The notes: generated by a model not told the origin, from the sequence alone. A stretch of 14,072 nucleotides of DNA from UBA2256 sp964531105 (GCA_964531105.1 CAZHFN010000041.1:1-14072), one strand, 5' to 3'. Positions 5,801 through 13,067 are shown, counted from the stretch's first letter. Made by a program: numbers and translations.

Positions 5801-8554
5801 GAGGGGCTTAACGGCTTGGTAAAGCGTAAGTCCTTTTCTGTAGAGCACTCTCGTAAGCCCGTATGCGGATTCTCCCGATGCGGGACTTCCGCTAGCCGTA
5901 GCGCTTGTCTGCGCAGGATCCGACGATGCCAAGGCAGAGGAGGCAATGCCCCCCTCCACGTAGACCACCGGCAGGTACTCGTCGGCGGGGGGTATCCGCA
6001 GGGAGTCGCCATCCAGGAGCAGGGGTAGCTTTTCGAGAGCTCTCAAATCCAGGGCTATCGATTCACCCATGGGCAAGTCGTGGCTCGCCTTCCTCAGCAG
6101 GATCGCGAAATCGGTCTTCGCCGAGTCCTTGGGTCCTTCACCCAGAGCATAAATAAGCTCCTTGAGGTTTTCGCCGTTCAAAAGGGCATAGACACCAGGC
6201 CTTCTCACCTCGCCAGTCAAACTTACCAGCCGCTCCGCCCGCGCCACTTCCACCGTCTCGCCAGCCCTTATCACCGGATCCTGCCCCAGATCCCCCTTGC
6301 GGGACGCGCTGAATACATCGTATACCCGCTCAGCCCCGTCTACCCCACGTACTTTTACCGTCCGGGTCTGCGAATACGGCGTCAGCCTGTCCTTCAGCAA
6401 CTCGCTCAGGCGTTCCTTCCCGCTCGCCTCCACCCAAACCGATTCTTTCACTTCCCCGGTTATGTATACCCGCGTCGCTTTGAACGGAAGTATCACGCGG
6501 TCGTCCGGCTTAAGCTCCATGTCCAGCGCCGCGTCGTACCCGTAGATCAGCTTCTCCAGCGCCACTGCTATCTTTTCGTCGCCTCGCTGCACATAGCCCG
6601 CGCCAAGGTCCGCCTTCGTCGATATACGGTCCCGCACAAGCCGGGCCGCTTCCGACAGCTTCATCCCCTGCCTGTACGATACCCGCAGTATTCCGTACTC
6701 GTCTCCGGCATACGACGCGGCCCCTGCCTTCGGCGCGGACTCGGCCTGCGTCCCCGATACCCCCATCGCCCCTTCCAGGCCGCCTTCAAAGTACACCACC
6801 GGCAGATACTCGTCCTTCGACGGTACCCTCACCTTGTCCCCGTCCGCGAGCAGCGCGTTCTCGGCTTTGGACATGTCGGCCAGCAGAGTCCTTCCGCCCG
6901 CCGCTTCCGCCGAAGCCGCGCCCTGAATAGCCACAGATCCGGTCATGGCCAGACCGGTCGCGCCGTCGCCATAAAAATTCACCAATTCCTTGAGGTTTTC
7001 GCCGTTCAAAAGGGCATAGACACCAGGCCTTCTCACCTCGCCAGTCAAACTTACCAGCCGCTCCGCCCGCGCCACTTCCACCGTCTCGCCAGCCCTTATC
7101 ACCGGATCCTGCCCCAGATCCCCCTTGCGGGACGCGCTGAATACATCGTATACCCGCTCAGCCCCGTCTACCCCACGTACTTTTACCGTCCGGGTCTGCG
7201 AATACGGCGTCAGCCTGTCCTTCAGCAACTCGCTCAGGCGTTCCTTCCCGCTCGCCTCCACCCAAACCGATTCTTTCACTTCCCCGGTTATGTATACCCG
7301 CGTCGCTTTGAACGGAAGTATCACGCGGTCGTCCGGCTTAAGCTCCATGTCCAGCGCCGCGTCGTACCCGTAGATCAGCTTCTCCAGCGCCACTGCTATC
7401 TTTTCGTCGCCTCGCTGCACATAGCCCGCGCCAAGGTCCGCCTTCGTCGATATACGGTCCCGCACAAGCCGGGCCGCTTCCGACAGCTTCATCCCCTGCC
7501 TGTACGATACCCGCAGTATTCCGTACTCGTCTCCGGCATACGACGCGGCCCCTGCCTTCGGCGCGGACTCGGCCTGCGTCCCCGATACCCCCATCGCCCC
7601 TTCCAGGCCGCCTTCAAAGTACACCACCGGCAGATACTCGTCCTTCGACGGTACCCTCACCTTGTCCCCGTCCGCGAGCGCGAAGGCGCTCTCGGACGAG
7701 AAGTCCACGAACAGGGACTCCCCTTGAGGAGCGCCTTCCAAGGGCTTGCGGGTGACAAGAAGGCGCTCGGACAATGCGCCGGCCTTGAAACCGCCGCCAA
7801 AATCCTCCAGGACAGTGCGCAGGTCTTCGCCCGGCAGTAGCTGATACGCGCCAGGGCGATATACCTCCCCGGAAACGGTGACGACCATGGTCGCCTTTCC
7901 GATTTCAACGCTGTCTCCCGGAAGAAGATATGTGTTGTTGGAAACGCTTTCCTGGCGCGCGGCCTTGAAAATATCGTAGTACGCGCGTGTACCGTCCTTG
8001 GAGACGACAGCGACGTTTCGCAGGTTCGAGTGCTCGGTCTTTCTGTTGTCGACAATCTCCGAAAGCCTGGTAAGACCCCATGCCGCGTACGCGCCTGTCG
8101 AGCTTACTTCTCCCTTGATTTCAACTGGAAAGCTGCCCGTTTTTACCAGCAGGAGCGAGGGATTGGATCCTCGGTAGTACTCCTCTACCTTTTTTTCAAC
8201 AATTTCCTTGACTTGCCTGAATCTCAATCCTTTCGTGTCCAGGTTTCCGAAGATTCCCAAATTGGCCTGGCCTTCTCCCTCTATGACGAAACTTGTCGTG
8301 ATGGCCTGCGAGCCTTTGGTAAAGCTCAGCGAGTATATATCGCCGGGAGTGACGGGATATCCGGGAGTCGCCATGGCCAGCACCGCTTCCTGGCTTAAAT
8401 CGGGCACCGATCGCTGGTCGGCCGGAAGGGAGGATCCTGCCGTTGCTCCCGAGGCACCATTCTGGGCGCTTTGGGCGCTCAGGGAGAGGGGTAAAACACA
8501 CAAGGCCAATATCAGACCTATGCGACGCATAGTCCGTTTCTTGAGGGGATTCAC
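2810..8554 (-). CDS. Giant Wza-like polysaccharide export protein with about 19 SLBB domains
   Basis: The protein has about 1,915 residues (1,921 if read from ATG at 8575; numbering below uses that longer form). It has a signal peptide (RRIGLILAL...LSLSA, likely cleaved near residue 34, no lipobox), a low-complexity linker and a polysaccharide export domain (PF02563-like, about 72-150, YPVTPGDIYSLSF). One SLBB follows, then six composite repeats whose GEV/GDVxxPGxY motif falls at residues 236, 512, 788, 1068, 1349 and 1650. Each repeat has an RPGxY-type SLBB, a FEG...YRKG type with DDRIILP, and a GEV...YDLFxAxRxGD type. The last repeat lacks the third type and passes to a terminal SLBB (GAVRYPG, 1830) and a C-terminal hydrophobic helix (about 1897-1919). 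Wza-family proteins form the periplasmic and outer-membrane polymer channel; canonical Wza is about 380 residues with two SLBB-like domains. GTG at 8552-8554 is preferred as start because AAAGGAG lies 8 bases upstream, whereas ATG at 8575 directly abuts the wzz stop and has no ribosome site. Confidence 0.9.
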   Translation of the reverse strand: MNPLKKRTMRRIGLILALCVLPLSLSAQSAQNGASGATAGSSLPADQRSVPDLSQEAVLAMATPGYPVTPGDIYSLSFTKGSQAITTSFVIEGEGQANLGIFGNLDTKGLRFRQVKEIVEKKVEEYYRGSNPSLLLVKTGSFPVEIKGEVSSTGAYAAWGLTRLSEIVDNRKTEHSNLRNVAVVSKDGTRAYYDIFKAARQESVSNNTYLLPGDSVEIGKATMVVTVSGEVYRPGAYQLLPGEDLRTVLEDFGGGFKAGALSERLLVTRKPLEGAPQGESLFVDFSSESAFALADGDKVRVPSKDEYLPVVYFEGGLEGAMGVSGTQAESAPKAGAASYAGDEYGILRVSYRQGMKLSEAARLVRDRISTKADLGAGYVQRGDEKIAVALEKLIYGYDAALDMELKPDDRVILPFKATRVYITGEVKESVWVEASGKERLSELLKDRLTPYSQTRTVKVRGVDGAERVYDVFSASRKGDLGQDPVIRAGETVEVARAERLVSLTGEVRRPGVYALLNGENLKELVNFYGDGATGLAMTGSVAIQGAASAEAAGGRTLLADMSKAENALLADGDKVRVPSKDEYLPVVYFEGGLEGAMGVSGTQAESAPKAGAASYAGDEYGILRVSYRQGMKLSEAARLVRDRISTKADLGAGYVQRGDEKIAVALEKLIYGYDAALDMELKPDDRVILPFKATRVYITGEVKESVWVEASGKERLSELLKDRLTPYSQTRTVKVRGVDGAERVYDVFSASRKGDLGQDPVIRAGETVEVARAERLVSLTGEVRRPGVYALLNGENLKELIYALGEGPKDSAKTDFAILLRKASHDLPMGESIALDLRALEKLPLLLDGDSLRIPPADEYLPVVYVEGGIASSALASSDPAQTSATASGSPASGESAYGLTRVLYRKGLTLYQAVKPLISGIAPKANLERAYVLRKGQASPILVNLEKILFAYEPGIDVALQPEDRIVLPFGSELAMISGDVASTTWVKTDGTLRLSQAIAPILLPTSSLRSVQVVNAQGVGRDYDLFRAQRMGEAEEDPILRSGDIVTVSRAGRMVEVTGEVYLPGKYELLETDGIREAVASYSGGLKPGARTDLALLTRRAVTEAPEGESLAVDLGASTLATLKDGDTLRIPARDEFLPVIYIEGAIASLVRTDAAASQERQTQDQGAWTAASGPEYGLARVLYRKGLSISQALKPLLDGISPNADLKKAYVLKKNSSVRIPVDLERLLFFYKPSMDFALDAEDRVVIPYGLQLARIAGEVSKTTWISVNGVLRLSEAVLPIANPTASLRTIKILSASEGESIYDLFAALRQGDTSQDPVLRPGDEVLVARASRQVTISGDVFAPGSYELLEGENLPALLGLMAGGLKESAYAARAVLTRKPSATKPEGESLVVDLSKTAEVGLLNGDSIHIPSREEYLPVYYLEGAVRGETLASIPADTSALATMQPKKTSEPATVNSDSVASAGGTSSGGESSAVYARIRSPYRKGLLLSTALRSHMDKIASTADLTKSFILRKGSPEPIRADLEALLYSPSESQDVALEADDRIIIPYGDMTVFVTGEVSKATPVPITGLTRLADVIAPLMTQYSSIRDVTVKKREGGERTYDLFRAERYGELDQNPYLLPGDEVRVSRAQFVVSLNGEVRRPGTYQLLAQDTLESLITQYADGLTEKANSARITMVRFISASTAVGEKLQVDFTATPAFALRHLDAIQVPPYQDLLPVAWFEGAIGVSGQGSAPQAAQRLPYTFFPGETVSQAVQSLRKSFSEVSDLANAYISRKGERLPVNLSRFLYDRDDKGDMALQANDIIIVPFRQFFVSVSGAVRYPGRYPYVPDRTWEYYVGLAGGLDTERNANQALTIYDVKSKAQPKDRIIQPEDNIVAAANSFTYNFYRISSILTTILSVASLIIALLP
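6159..6851. repeat. 693-bp perfect direct repeat, copy nearer the 3' end of the gene
   Basis: Read base by base against 6987-7679, this segment shows no difference. It encodes export-protein residues 576-806 (the end of the first SLBB, all of the second and third, and the start of the next unit). Identity stops sharply: c6158 differs from t6986, and a6852 differs from g7680. The other repeats in the gene are strongly diverged, so this identity is recent or maintained. Confidence 0.93.
6852..6986 (-). other. 135-bp non-identical patch between the perfect repeats
   Basis: This is the only part of the 828-bp period that differs between the two repeats. It encodes residues 531-575 (VNFYGDGATG...MSKAENAL), an Ala/Gly-rich version of the middle of the first SLBB fold. 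The matching part of the unit before it reads DFGGGFKAG...VDFSSESAF, and of the unit after it YALGEGPKD...ALDLRALEK. It therefore resembles neither closely. A plain recent tandem duplication would have copied this part too. Confidence 0.8.
6987..7679. repeat. 693-bp perfect direct repeat, copy nearer the 5' end of the gene
   Basis: This is the partner of 6159-6851 at an offset of exactly 828 bp (276 codons), so the reading frame is kept. It encodes residues 300-530 of the export protein. Codons on the coding strand end unusually often in G, and the stretch looks more GC-rich than the flanking repeats. Confidence 0.93.
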
Positions 8555-8562
8555 GCTACAGT

Positions 8563-8569
8563 CTCCTTT
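8563..8569 (-). promoter_or_regulatory. Ribosome binding site that decides the export gene start
   Basis: AAAGGAG on the minus strand sits 8 bases before the GTG at 8552-8554. It lies downstream of the ATG at 8573-8575, so it can only serve the GTG. Translation coupled to the end of the wzz-like gene is likely, since the two are separated by only about 21 bases. Confidence 0.7.
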
Positions 8570-8575
8570 TTTCAT

Positions 8576-9850
8576 TCAGGAAGGGCGCCTTCGCGAGCTC
8601 AGTGCCTTGAATCGCAGCATCAGCGCCTTGTCCGAGCGCACTTTTTCAAGCCATTCTGCGACAAATGCCAGAAAGAGTGACGCGAAAAAAACGGCGGCCG
8701 TGATCAGGACGCACATCTTCGAGCGAGCCGGTCCCGACTTCCTGTCTGGCACCTCGGCCATTTCCACAATCTGGAAAATCGGCTCCTGTCCCGCCGCCTT
8801 CAGCTTTGTCAGTTCATACTGCTGGGTGACAATTTTCAATAGCTCAACCTGGACGAGGAGTTCACGTTCCATTCTGGAGTATTCGAAGGCGATTCCGGGA
8901 AGTTCGCGCTGACTGGGCATCACCCGGGTGCCCGAACCTTTCCCTGTTTCGATTTCCTTTATCTTGGATAGGATTATTTCCTTCTCCCGCTTCAACTGTA
9001 GCGTTGTGGGATCTTCCGCTATCGTTATGGTCTGATAATTGGATATTTCAATTTCTTTCATGATAAGCTCGCTTCTGAGCTTCGCCAGCAGGGAAATCTG
9101 CTCCGTTACCAAGGCATCTACCTGGACAACCCCGTACTTGTCCTGAAAAGCGCGGACATTCGCTTCCAGTTCCTTGATCGCCATATCGATTTCGCCCAGC
9201 TTTTTTTCCAGCAGTTCTTTTTGCTGCAAAGCCCTGTTGCCGCTCAGGGTGGCGAATCTCGCCTCCAGGATTCTCACGGTCTCATTCACCACATCCCGGG
9301 CGAGAACCGGATCTATATCGGTATAGGACACTTTGAACAATCCCGATGTCTCGTCTATCTTGGCCGCCAATTTGCTGCGCAACGCGTCTCTCGTTCTCGA
9401 TACCACCTGCTTTTCTATCTTGAGTCTTTCGGTTATGCCGAATTTTTCGTTGAGCGCATCGAGGGTGCTGTTCGAATTAGCCAAGGCTACGGCGAGGTTT
9501 CCGTAGGTACTGTTGGCTTTTCCCAAGCCGGCCAGATCGGCTAGACCCCCCAGGCCCGATGATGACAGAGCGTCGGATAATCCGCTGTCCGCGGAGTCCG
9601 ACTGGATCATCATCAGCGCCTCGGGCGTGTAGACATTCGGCATAAAGCCTTTTTCGGGAGGCAGGACGATGGAAAGCGCCGCGATCGCCAAAGACACGAT
9701 CGCGGCGGAAAACGTGAGCAGCAGAATCATTCTCTTGCGTTTCCAAAGCACCGCCGCAAGATCGAGCACGCTGACTTTCTCATCCCGGATTTCGAGATTT
9801 TCTTTTCCCGAAGCCTGGTCGAAAAGGTTGTTTTTTTGAGTATCAGCCAT
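8576..9850 (-). CDS. Wzz/GumC-type chain-length determinant (polysaccharide co-polymerase), no kinase domain
   Basis: This is a 424-residue inner-membrane protein. The N-terminal cytoplasmic part (VSVLDLAAVLWKRKR) and first membrane helix (about 41-63) form the start of a Wzz domain (PF02706). A large periplasmic region follows, with NSTLDALNEKFGI, the FKVSYTDIDPVLARDVVNE signature near 172-190, and long helical coiled-coil stretches (about 205-240 and 285-300). The second membrane helix (about 379-399) is preceded by the Pro-containing segment EVPDRKSGPARSK, as is usual in this family. The protein ends soon after with a basic tail. There is no Walker A motif or Tyr-rich tail, so any BY-kinase partner must be separate. 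It would set polymer length and contact the Wza-like channel encoded next. Start ATG at 9848-9850 has GGGAG about 9 bases upstream, overlapping the stop region of the preceding glycosyltransferase (14-bp gap). Confidence 0.93.
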   Translation of the reverse strand: MADTQKNNLFDQASGKENLEIRDEKVSVLDLAAVLWKRKRMILLLTFSAAIVSLAIAALSIVLPPEKGFMPNVYTPEALMMIQSDSADSGLSDALSSSGLGGLADLAGLGKANSTYGNLAVALANSNSTLDALNEKFGITERLKIEKQVVSRTRDALRSKLAAKIDETSGLFKVSYTDIDPVLARDVVNETVRILEARFATLSGNRALQQKELLEKKLGEIDMAIKELEANVRAFQDKYGVVQVDALVTEQISLLAKLRSELIMKEIEISNYQTITIAEDPTTLQLKREKEIILSKIKEIETGKGSGTRVMPSQRELPGIAFEYSRMERELLVQVELLKIVTQQYELTKLKAAGQEPIFQIVEMAEVPDRKSGPARSKMCVLITAAVFFASLFLAFVAEWLEKVRSDKALMLRFKALSSRRRPS

Positions 9851-9864
9851 GTAGTGTCTCTCCC

Positions 9865-11070
9865 TCAGCCTTCAACGCACTGCTCGTATAGCATATCCAC
9901 CGATCTGCGCTTGCTGAAAAGATTTTCCAGTAAATATTCGGCATTTTTTTCTACCTCGCCACCTGTGGCGGCAACCCACGAACTCATGGCGGCAACTTTC
10001 TCTTCTATGTCGTTCTCATCGTCCGGAGACGCGGCAATGCCGAGATTATACCGCAGAACCAGCCGCTCCACCGCGCCCCTGGATATGGCCAGAATCGGCC
10101 TGCGCGCCAAGAGATACGCCTGAGTCTTGGCCGGCAGGGTAAGGGACACCACCGGGTCGGGGCTCAGGGGCAAGACCAGCGCATCGCTCGCTTTCAGCCA
10201 GGGCAGCACTTCCTTCATGGGTTTTTGACCATGGAATACGATCCCCGGGTATCCGTTTCGCTTTACCCTGGATTCCAGCCCCGCCCTGCCGCTTCCATCG
10301 CCGATCAAATGCAGCCGCAGGCTGGAATCCTTCACCGCCGCTTTTCCGAAAGCATCGATGAGCTTCTCCAGATTTTGCATAGTGCCTATAGTGCCCGCGA
10401 AACAAAAATTGAATGCCTTAGCGTCCATATCGACATCAGCGCAGGCTCTCTCGCAAAGCTCTGGAGGAGCCCATTGCGGAATATACTGGATGGGCGCAGC
10501 CCCGCGAGCGTACAGCCCCACTCGTTCGATAAAGCCCTCGCTCGAAACGATTATCGAATCGAAACCGCTATAAATGAAACGTACAAGCTTTTTCAAAAGC
10601 GATGAAAACAAACCCTTCGGTGAAAATCCGTAGGCGAAGACGGCATCGGGCCAGATATCCTGTGTCCAAATAACCGTTCTCTTCCTCGGCCGAAGTTTTT
10701 TCAGGCATGTCGCGGGTATCGCTAGCGTCAAAGGACCCGTGTGATACACGAATACGGCATCCGCCCGCAGCCCCAGGGGTATTCCCAAGAGGAGGGCGCA
10801 GACTACGAAGCTCAAATAATTGAGCATCTTGAGAAAGACATTGCGCTTGTATCCCAGCACGGTAAAAAACCTGAAAACGCGAGCCTTTCCGAATCGCCGC
10901 ACCGACACGAGGCTGTTTAGGAATCCGGGATATATCGCGTCGTTCGGATACGAGGGCGCCTGGGTGAGTACGGTTATTTCGCAGTCCTTTTCCGCCCACT
11001 CGGTCACCAGATCGTTAATCAGAAAGGACTCGGGATAAAATCTTTCGGTGATGACTAATATTTTTCGCAT
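9865..11070 (-). CDS. GT4-family glycosyltransferase, WcaI/WbuB-like
   Basis: This 401-residue GT-B fold protein probably adds a sugar to the lipid-linked repeat unit at the cytoplasmic membrane face. The N-terminal domain starts MRKILVITERFYPE and contains VFVYHTGPLTLAIPA and VIWTQDIWPDAV (about 107-145), typical of WcaI/WbuB proteins. The C-terminal donor domain has YIPQWAP (196-202), FAGTIGTMQNLEKLIDAF (224-241), LIGDGSGR (255-262), a VFHGQKP loop, and PAKTQAYLLARRPILA (313-328), which holds the nucleotide-sugar-binding helix. The ATG at 11068-11070 gives the family-like start. A second in-frame ATG at 11077-11079 would add three residues, and the frame stays open into the N gap at 11102, so a longer form cannot be excluded. 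Donor and linkage are unknown. The stop lies 14 bp before the wzz-like gene. Confidence 0.88.
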   Translation of the reverse strand: MRKILVITERFYPESFLINDLVTEWAEKDCEITVLTQAPSYPNDAIYPGFLNSLVSVRRFGKARVFRFFTVLGYKRNVFLKMLNYLSFVVCALLLGIPLGLRADAVFVYHTGPLTLAIPATCLKKLRPRKRTVIWTQDIWPDAVFAYGFSPKGLFSSLLKKLVRFIYSGFDSIIVSSEGFIERVGLYARGAAPIQYIPQWAPPELCERACADVDMDAKAFNFCFAGTIGTMQNLEKLIDAFGKAAVKDSSLRLHLIGDGSGRAGLESRVKRNGYPGIVFHGQKPMKEVLPWLKASDALVLPLSPDPVVSLTLPAKTQAYLLARRPILAISRGAVERLVLRYNLGIAASPDDENDIEEKVAAMSSWVAATGGEVEKNAEYLLENLFSKRRSVDMLYEQCVEG

Positions 11071-11101
11071 TCGATCCATTTCGGCGATATTAATCCGCCG
11101 A

Positions 11102-11201
11102 NNNNNNNNNNNNNNNNNNNNNNNNNNNNNNNNNNNNNNNNNNNNNNNNNNNNNNNNNNNNNNNNNNNNNNNNNNNNNNNNNNNNNNNNNNNNNNNNNNN
11201 N
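11102..11201. other. Assembly gap of 100 Ns
   Basis: This is exactly 100 Ns, the usual placeholder for a scaffold gap of unknown length. It interrupts one glycosyltransferase after about 204 residues, whereas family members are roughly 380-420 long. At least about 0.5-0.6 kb of coding sequence is therefore missing, unless the gene is truly truncated, and further genes could be hidden. Any reading frame carried across the Ns is meaningless. Confidence 0.98.
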
Positions 11202-11812
11202 TATTCACGTAAAAACGATTTTTTTACCTGCGTTTCAAGCCAAATGGACGGCGTGACAATCGTCATCGAGCTCGGCAAGGAAAATGCTTTCCTCTTCTTT
11301 TCCCAATATTTTTTTGAGTTATCGATCAGCCAATAGGCGGGATAGTTTTCCTTGGTCGGGCACTTGCCGCATCCATCGATCCATTTATAGCACCTTACGG
11401 CGTCGAAATACGCGCAGCGGCCAGTGAAGGGCCAACAGTCATGGAGGGTCCACACGATGCGCAGCTTTTTTCTCGCGAGATACTCGAACAATACCTGTGC
11501 ATTGAGATAATATCCATGGATATTATGGAGGTGAATTATATCCGGTTCTATACTGTCGATGAATTTTATAAGCTTCTTCGCACCGTATCGCGGGCCGAAG
11601 CCATGGTTGCTGAATAACCTCGTCTGCAGCAAATCCAGAAAACCGAAAAATCGATTGGACAGATATACGATATCCGGGCTCTTCTCGACGAATTTCCTGC
11701 CGTAGGCGATGTAGCTCTTATCCCCATTAGCGGTAATTATTTTCGCTATCTGCGCCGCGATTTTACCCGTTGAGCCGTATTTATACACGCTGTTTATCTG
11801 CAGGACTTTCAC
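11202..11812 (-). CDS. GT4-family glycosyltransferase, N-terminal half (3' part lost in gap)
   Basis: About 204 residues are visible, covering the acceptor domain of a GT-B glycosyltransferase. Key features are MKVLQINSVYKYGSTGKIA with the Gly-rich loop after the first strand, and PDIIHLHNIHGYYLN (90-104). WTLHDCWPFTGRCAYF (121-136) is followed by a Cys cluster, RCYKWIDGCGKCP (140-152). That cluster, seen in a capsule/colanic-acid subgroup of GT4 enzymes, may be structural. The sequence breaks after VTPSIWLETQVKKSFLRE, just where the family usually continues with a V-I-P-N-G-I/V-D motif. The start is GTG at 11810-11812, overlapping the previous gene's TGA by four bases (GTGA), with AAGGA about 6 bases upstream. 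This points to translational coupling with the Wzy-like gene. The truncation comes from the assembly gap, so the gene should not be called a pseudogene. Confidence 0.88.
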
Positions 11813-13020
11813 GCGCCGTCCTTTATTCCGATCGGCCGAGTCTCAGCCTCCCCAATTCGCCGCACCGAGAAATATCCTGTCAAAATGGGCAAAAGCAAGT
11901 TCATGGGGAAAAACTCGGTCAAGGCAATGCTGGCGCCCATCACCAATATAATCACCAAGGTGTCCACAAAGTACTCTTTGTTTCTTATCGTGAACAACGA
12001 ATGCTTGAGCACATTGACCAATGCCACCGCGATGATGCCGAGGGAAGCGAAAACGCCATATTGCCAGTTCAAGGTCGCGTAAAGACTGTCGACCATTTCC
12101 GGAGAGCCTAGCTCGGCTCCGAATTGCCTTATGAAAAGGTTGCTGCCATGTCCGGGCGCCACTCCGATAAGCCCACCTTCCAGTATCGATTGAATCAGAA
12201 GCGTTACTCTATCATTTGTGCTCGTACTGAAGTTTTGTCTCCCGCTTATCACCGGATAGATGAACAATAAAAACGCCACCGAGAACATCACAAGCAGGGC
12301 GCCCAAAACCAGGTACTCTTTCTTCTTGAAATATTTCAGTACGATGACGACGAGAAACAGCAAGTAACCCATCGCGCTTGAAATCATCAGAATCGACACT
12401 ACAGACATCAATGGAATATATCGAACCAACTTGGATTGCCTTTTGCCTATTGAGTTTATCCAATACACGAATGCAGTGAATCCCGCGGCGGGTGAGGGAT
12501 AGAACAAAAATCCGCAAGCACGCTTGTTCAATCCAATACTGCTCGTGCCCCAGGTATGAAGGAAGAAATACTCGTAGACGATAGAAATAAACAATAATAT
12601 AAAAACTACGTTGGTTACTCTGACAATCTTTTCGAACTTAATCTCATCCAGCATTTCACTGCCGTAAAAAAAGGCGAAGAAAGGAAGCATCGTCCTGAAG
12701 CCTATGATATACCGAATATCTTTGACCGCTACATTCGCCAACCCAATGCCCATGAGGACGAATATCGCCAAGAACACCCACATCGCGGGCATCGAAAGGC
12801 CATTCTTGAACAATCTTCCCAGCGACCAGAACATTATCAGGGCGAAACAGGCATCCTTGCCGAGTTTTATTATCTGCAGCCTGCTTCCGAAGGGTCCCAG
12901 TTCAAGACCGAAGTTGGAAAGCAGTTCTGTTATGCCCCACAGAGGAGTGAGCGCAAGGGTGGCGAGTATGACGTAGAAAAGAATTCCCTCGTTACGGCGA
13001 GATAGCTGAACCGCGTTCAT
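11809..13020 (-). CDS. Wzy-like polysaccharide polymerase / O-antigen ligase family membrane protein
   Basis: This is a protein of about 403 residues with roughly 11-12 hydrophobic helices. Near the C-terminus a large extracytoplasmic loop (from SGRQNFSTSTNDR through GGLIGVAPGHGSN to SPEMVDSLYATLNWQYG) lies before the last three helices. That layout, including the D-S-x-Y-x-x-x-L-x-x-x-G pattern at the loop end, is typical of Wzy polymerases and WaaL-type ligases. Sequence alone does not separate these two. Because it sits beside wzz-like and export genes, a polymerase acting on lipid-linked repeat units at the periplasmic face is favoured. The start is taken as ATG at 13018-13020, with GGA 4 bases upstream. 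A TTG at 13063-13065 would add 15 hydrophilic residues but has no ribosome site. The 3' end overlaps the next gene by GTGA. Confidence 0.85.
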   Translation of the reverse strand: MNAVQLSRRNEGILFYVILATLALTPLWGITELLSNFGLELGPFGSRLQIIKLGKDACFALIMFWSLGRLFKNGLSMPAMWVFLAIFVLMGIGLANVAVKDIRYIIGFRTMLPFFAFFYGSEMLDEIKFEKIVRVTNVVFILLFISIVYEYFFLHTWGTSSIGLNKRACGFLFYPSPAAGFTAFVYWINSIGKRQSKLVRYIPLMSVVSILMISSAMGYLLFLVVIVLKYFKKKEYLVLGALLVMFSVAFLLFIYPVISGRQNFSTSTNDRVTLLIQSILEGGLIGVAPGHGSNLFIRQFGAELGSPEMVDSLYATLNWQYGVFASLGIIAVALVNVLKHSLFTIRNKEYFVDTLVIILVMGASIALTEFFPMNLLLPILTGYFSVRRIGEAETRPIGIKDGA

Positions 13021-13067
13021 TGTTTCCGCATCATCCTGTAATGAATACTTCCCCTGGCTAGGCAAAT

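Larger units (their letters stand above)
3086..7870 (-). repeat. Array of six divergent composite SLBB repeats inside the export gene
   Basis: The recurring GEV/GDVxxPGxYxLL motif marks repeat starts at DNA positions near 7870, 7042, 6214, 5374, 4531 and 3628, with a terminal copy at 3088. The spacings are 828, 828, 840, 843, 903 and 540 bp. Apart from the first two, the repeats are clearly diverged in protein sequence. The main length differences lie in an Ala/Ser/Thr-rich linker within the second SLBB of each unit, longest in unit five (roughly 4095-4260). Confidence 0.85.

Noticed and set aside
5513..6028. Antisense open frame of about 170 codons on the plus strand
   Set aside because: It lies wholly inside the export gene and has low-complexity translation, no ribosome site and no family resemblance.
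6080..7840. Long antisense open frame (over 580 codons) on the plus strand across the perfect repeats
   Set aside because: It mirrors the coding strand's G-ending codons and is doubled simply because the repeat is doubled. It gives Arg/Pro/His-rich sequence with no recognisable domain, while the minus strand has clear SLBB motifs.
3086..7870. Regular repeats considered as a CRISPR array or mobile element
   Set aside because: The period is about 830 bp and in frame within one coding sequence, with no short repeats, spacers, transposase or terminal inverted repeats.
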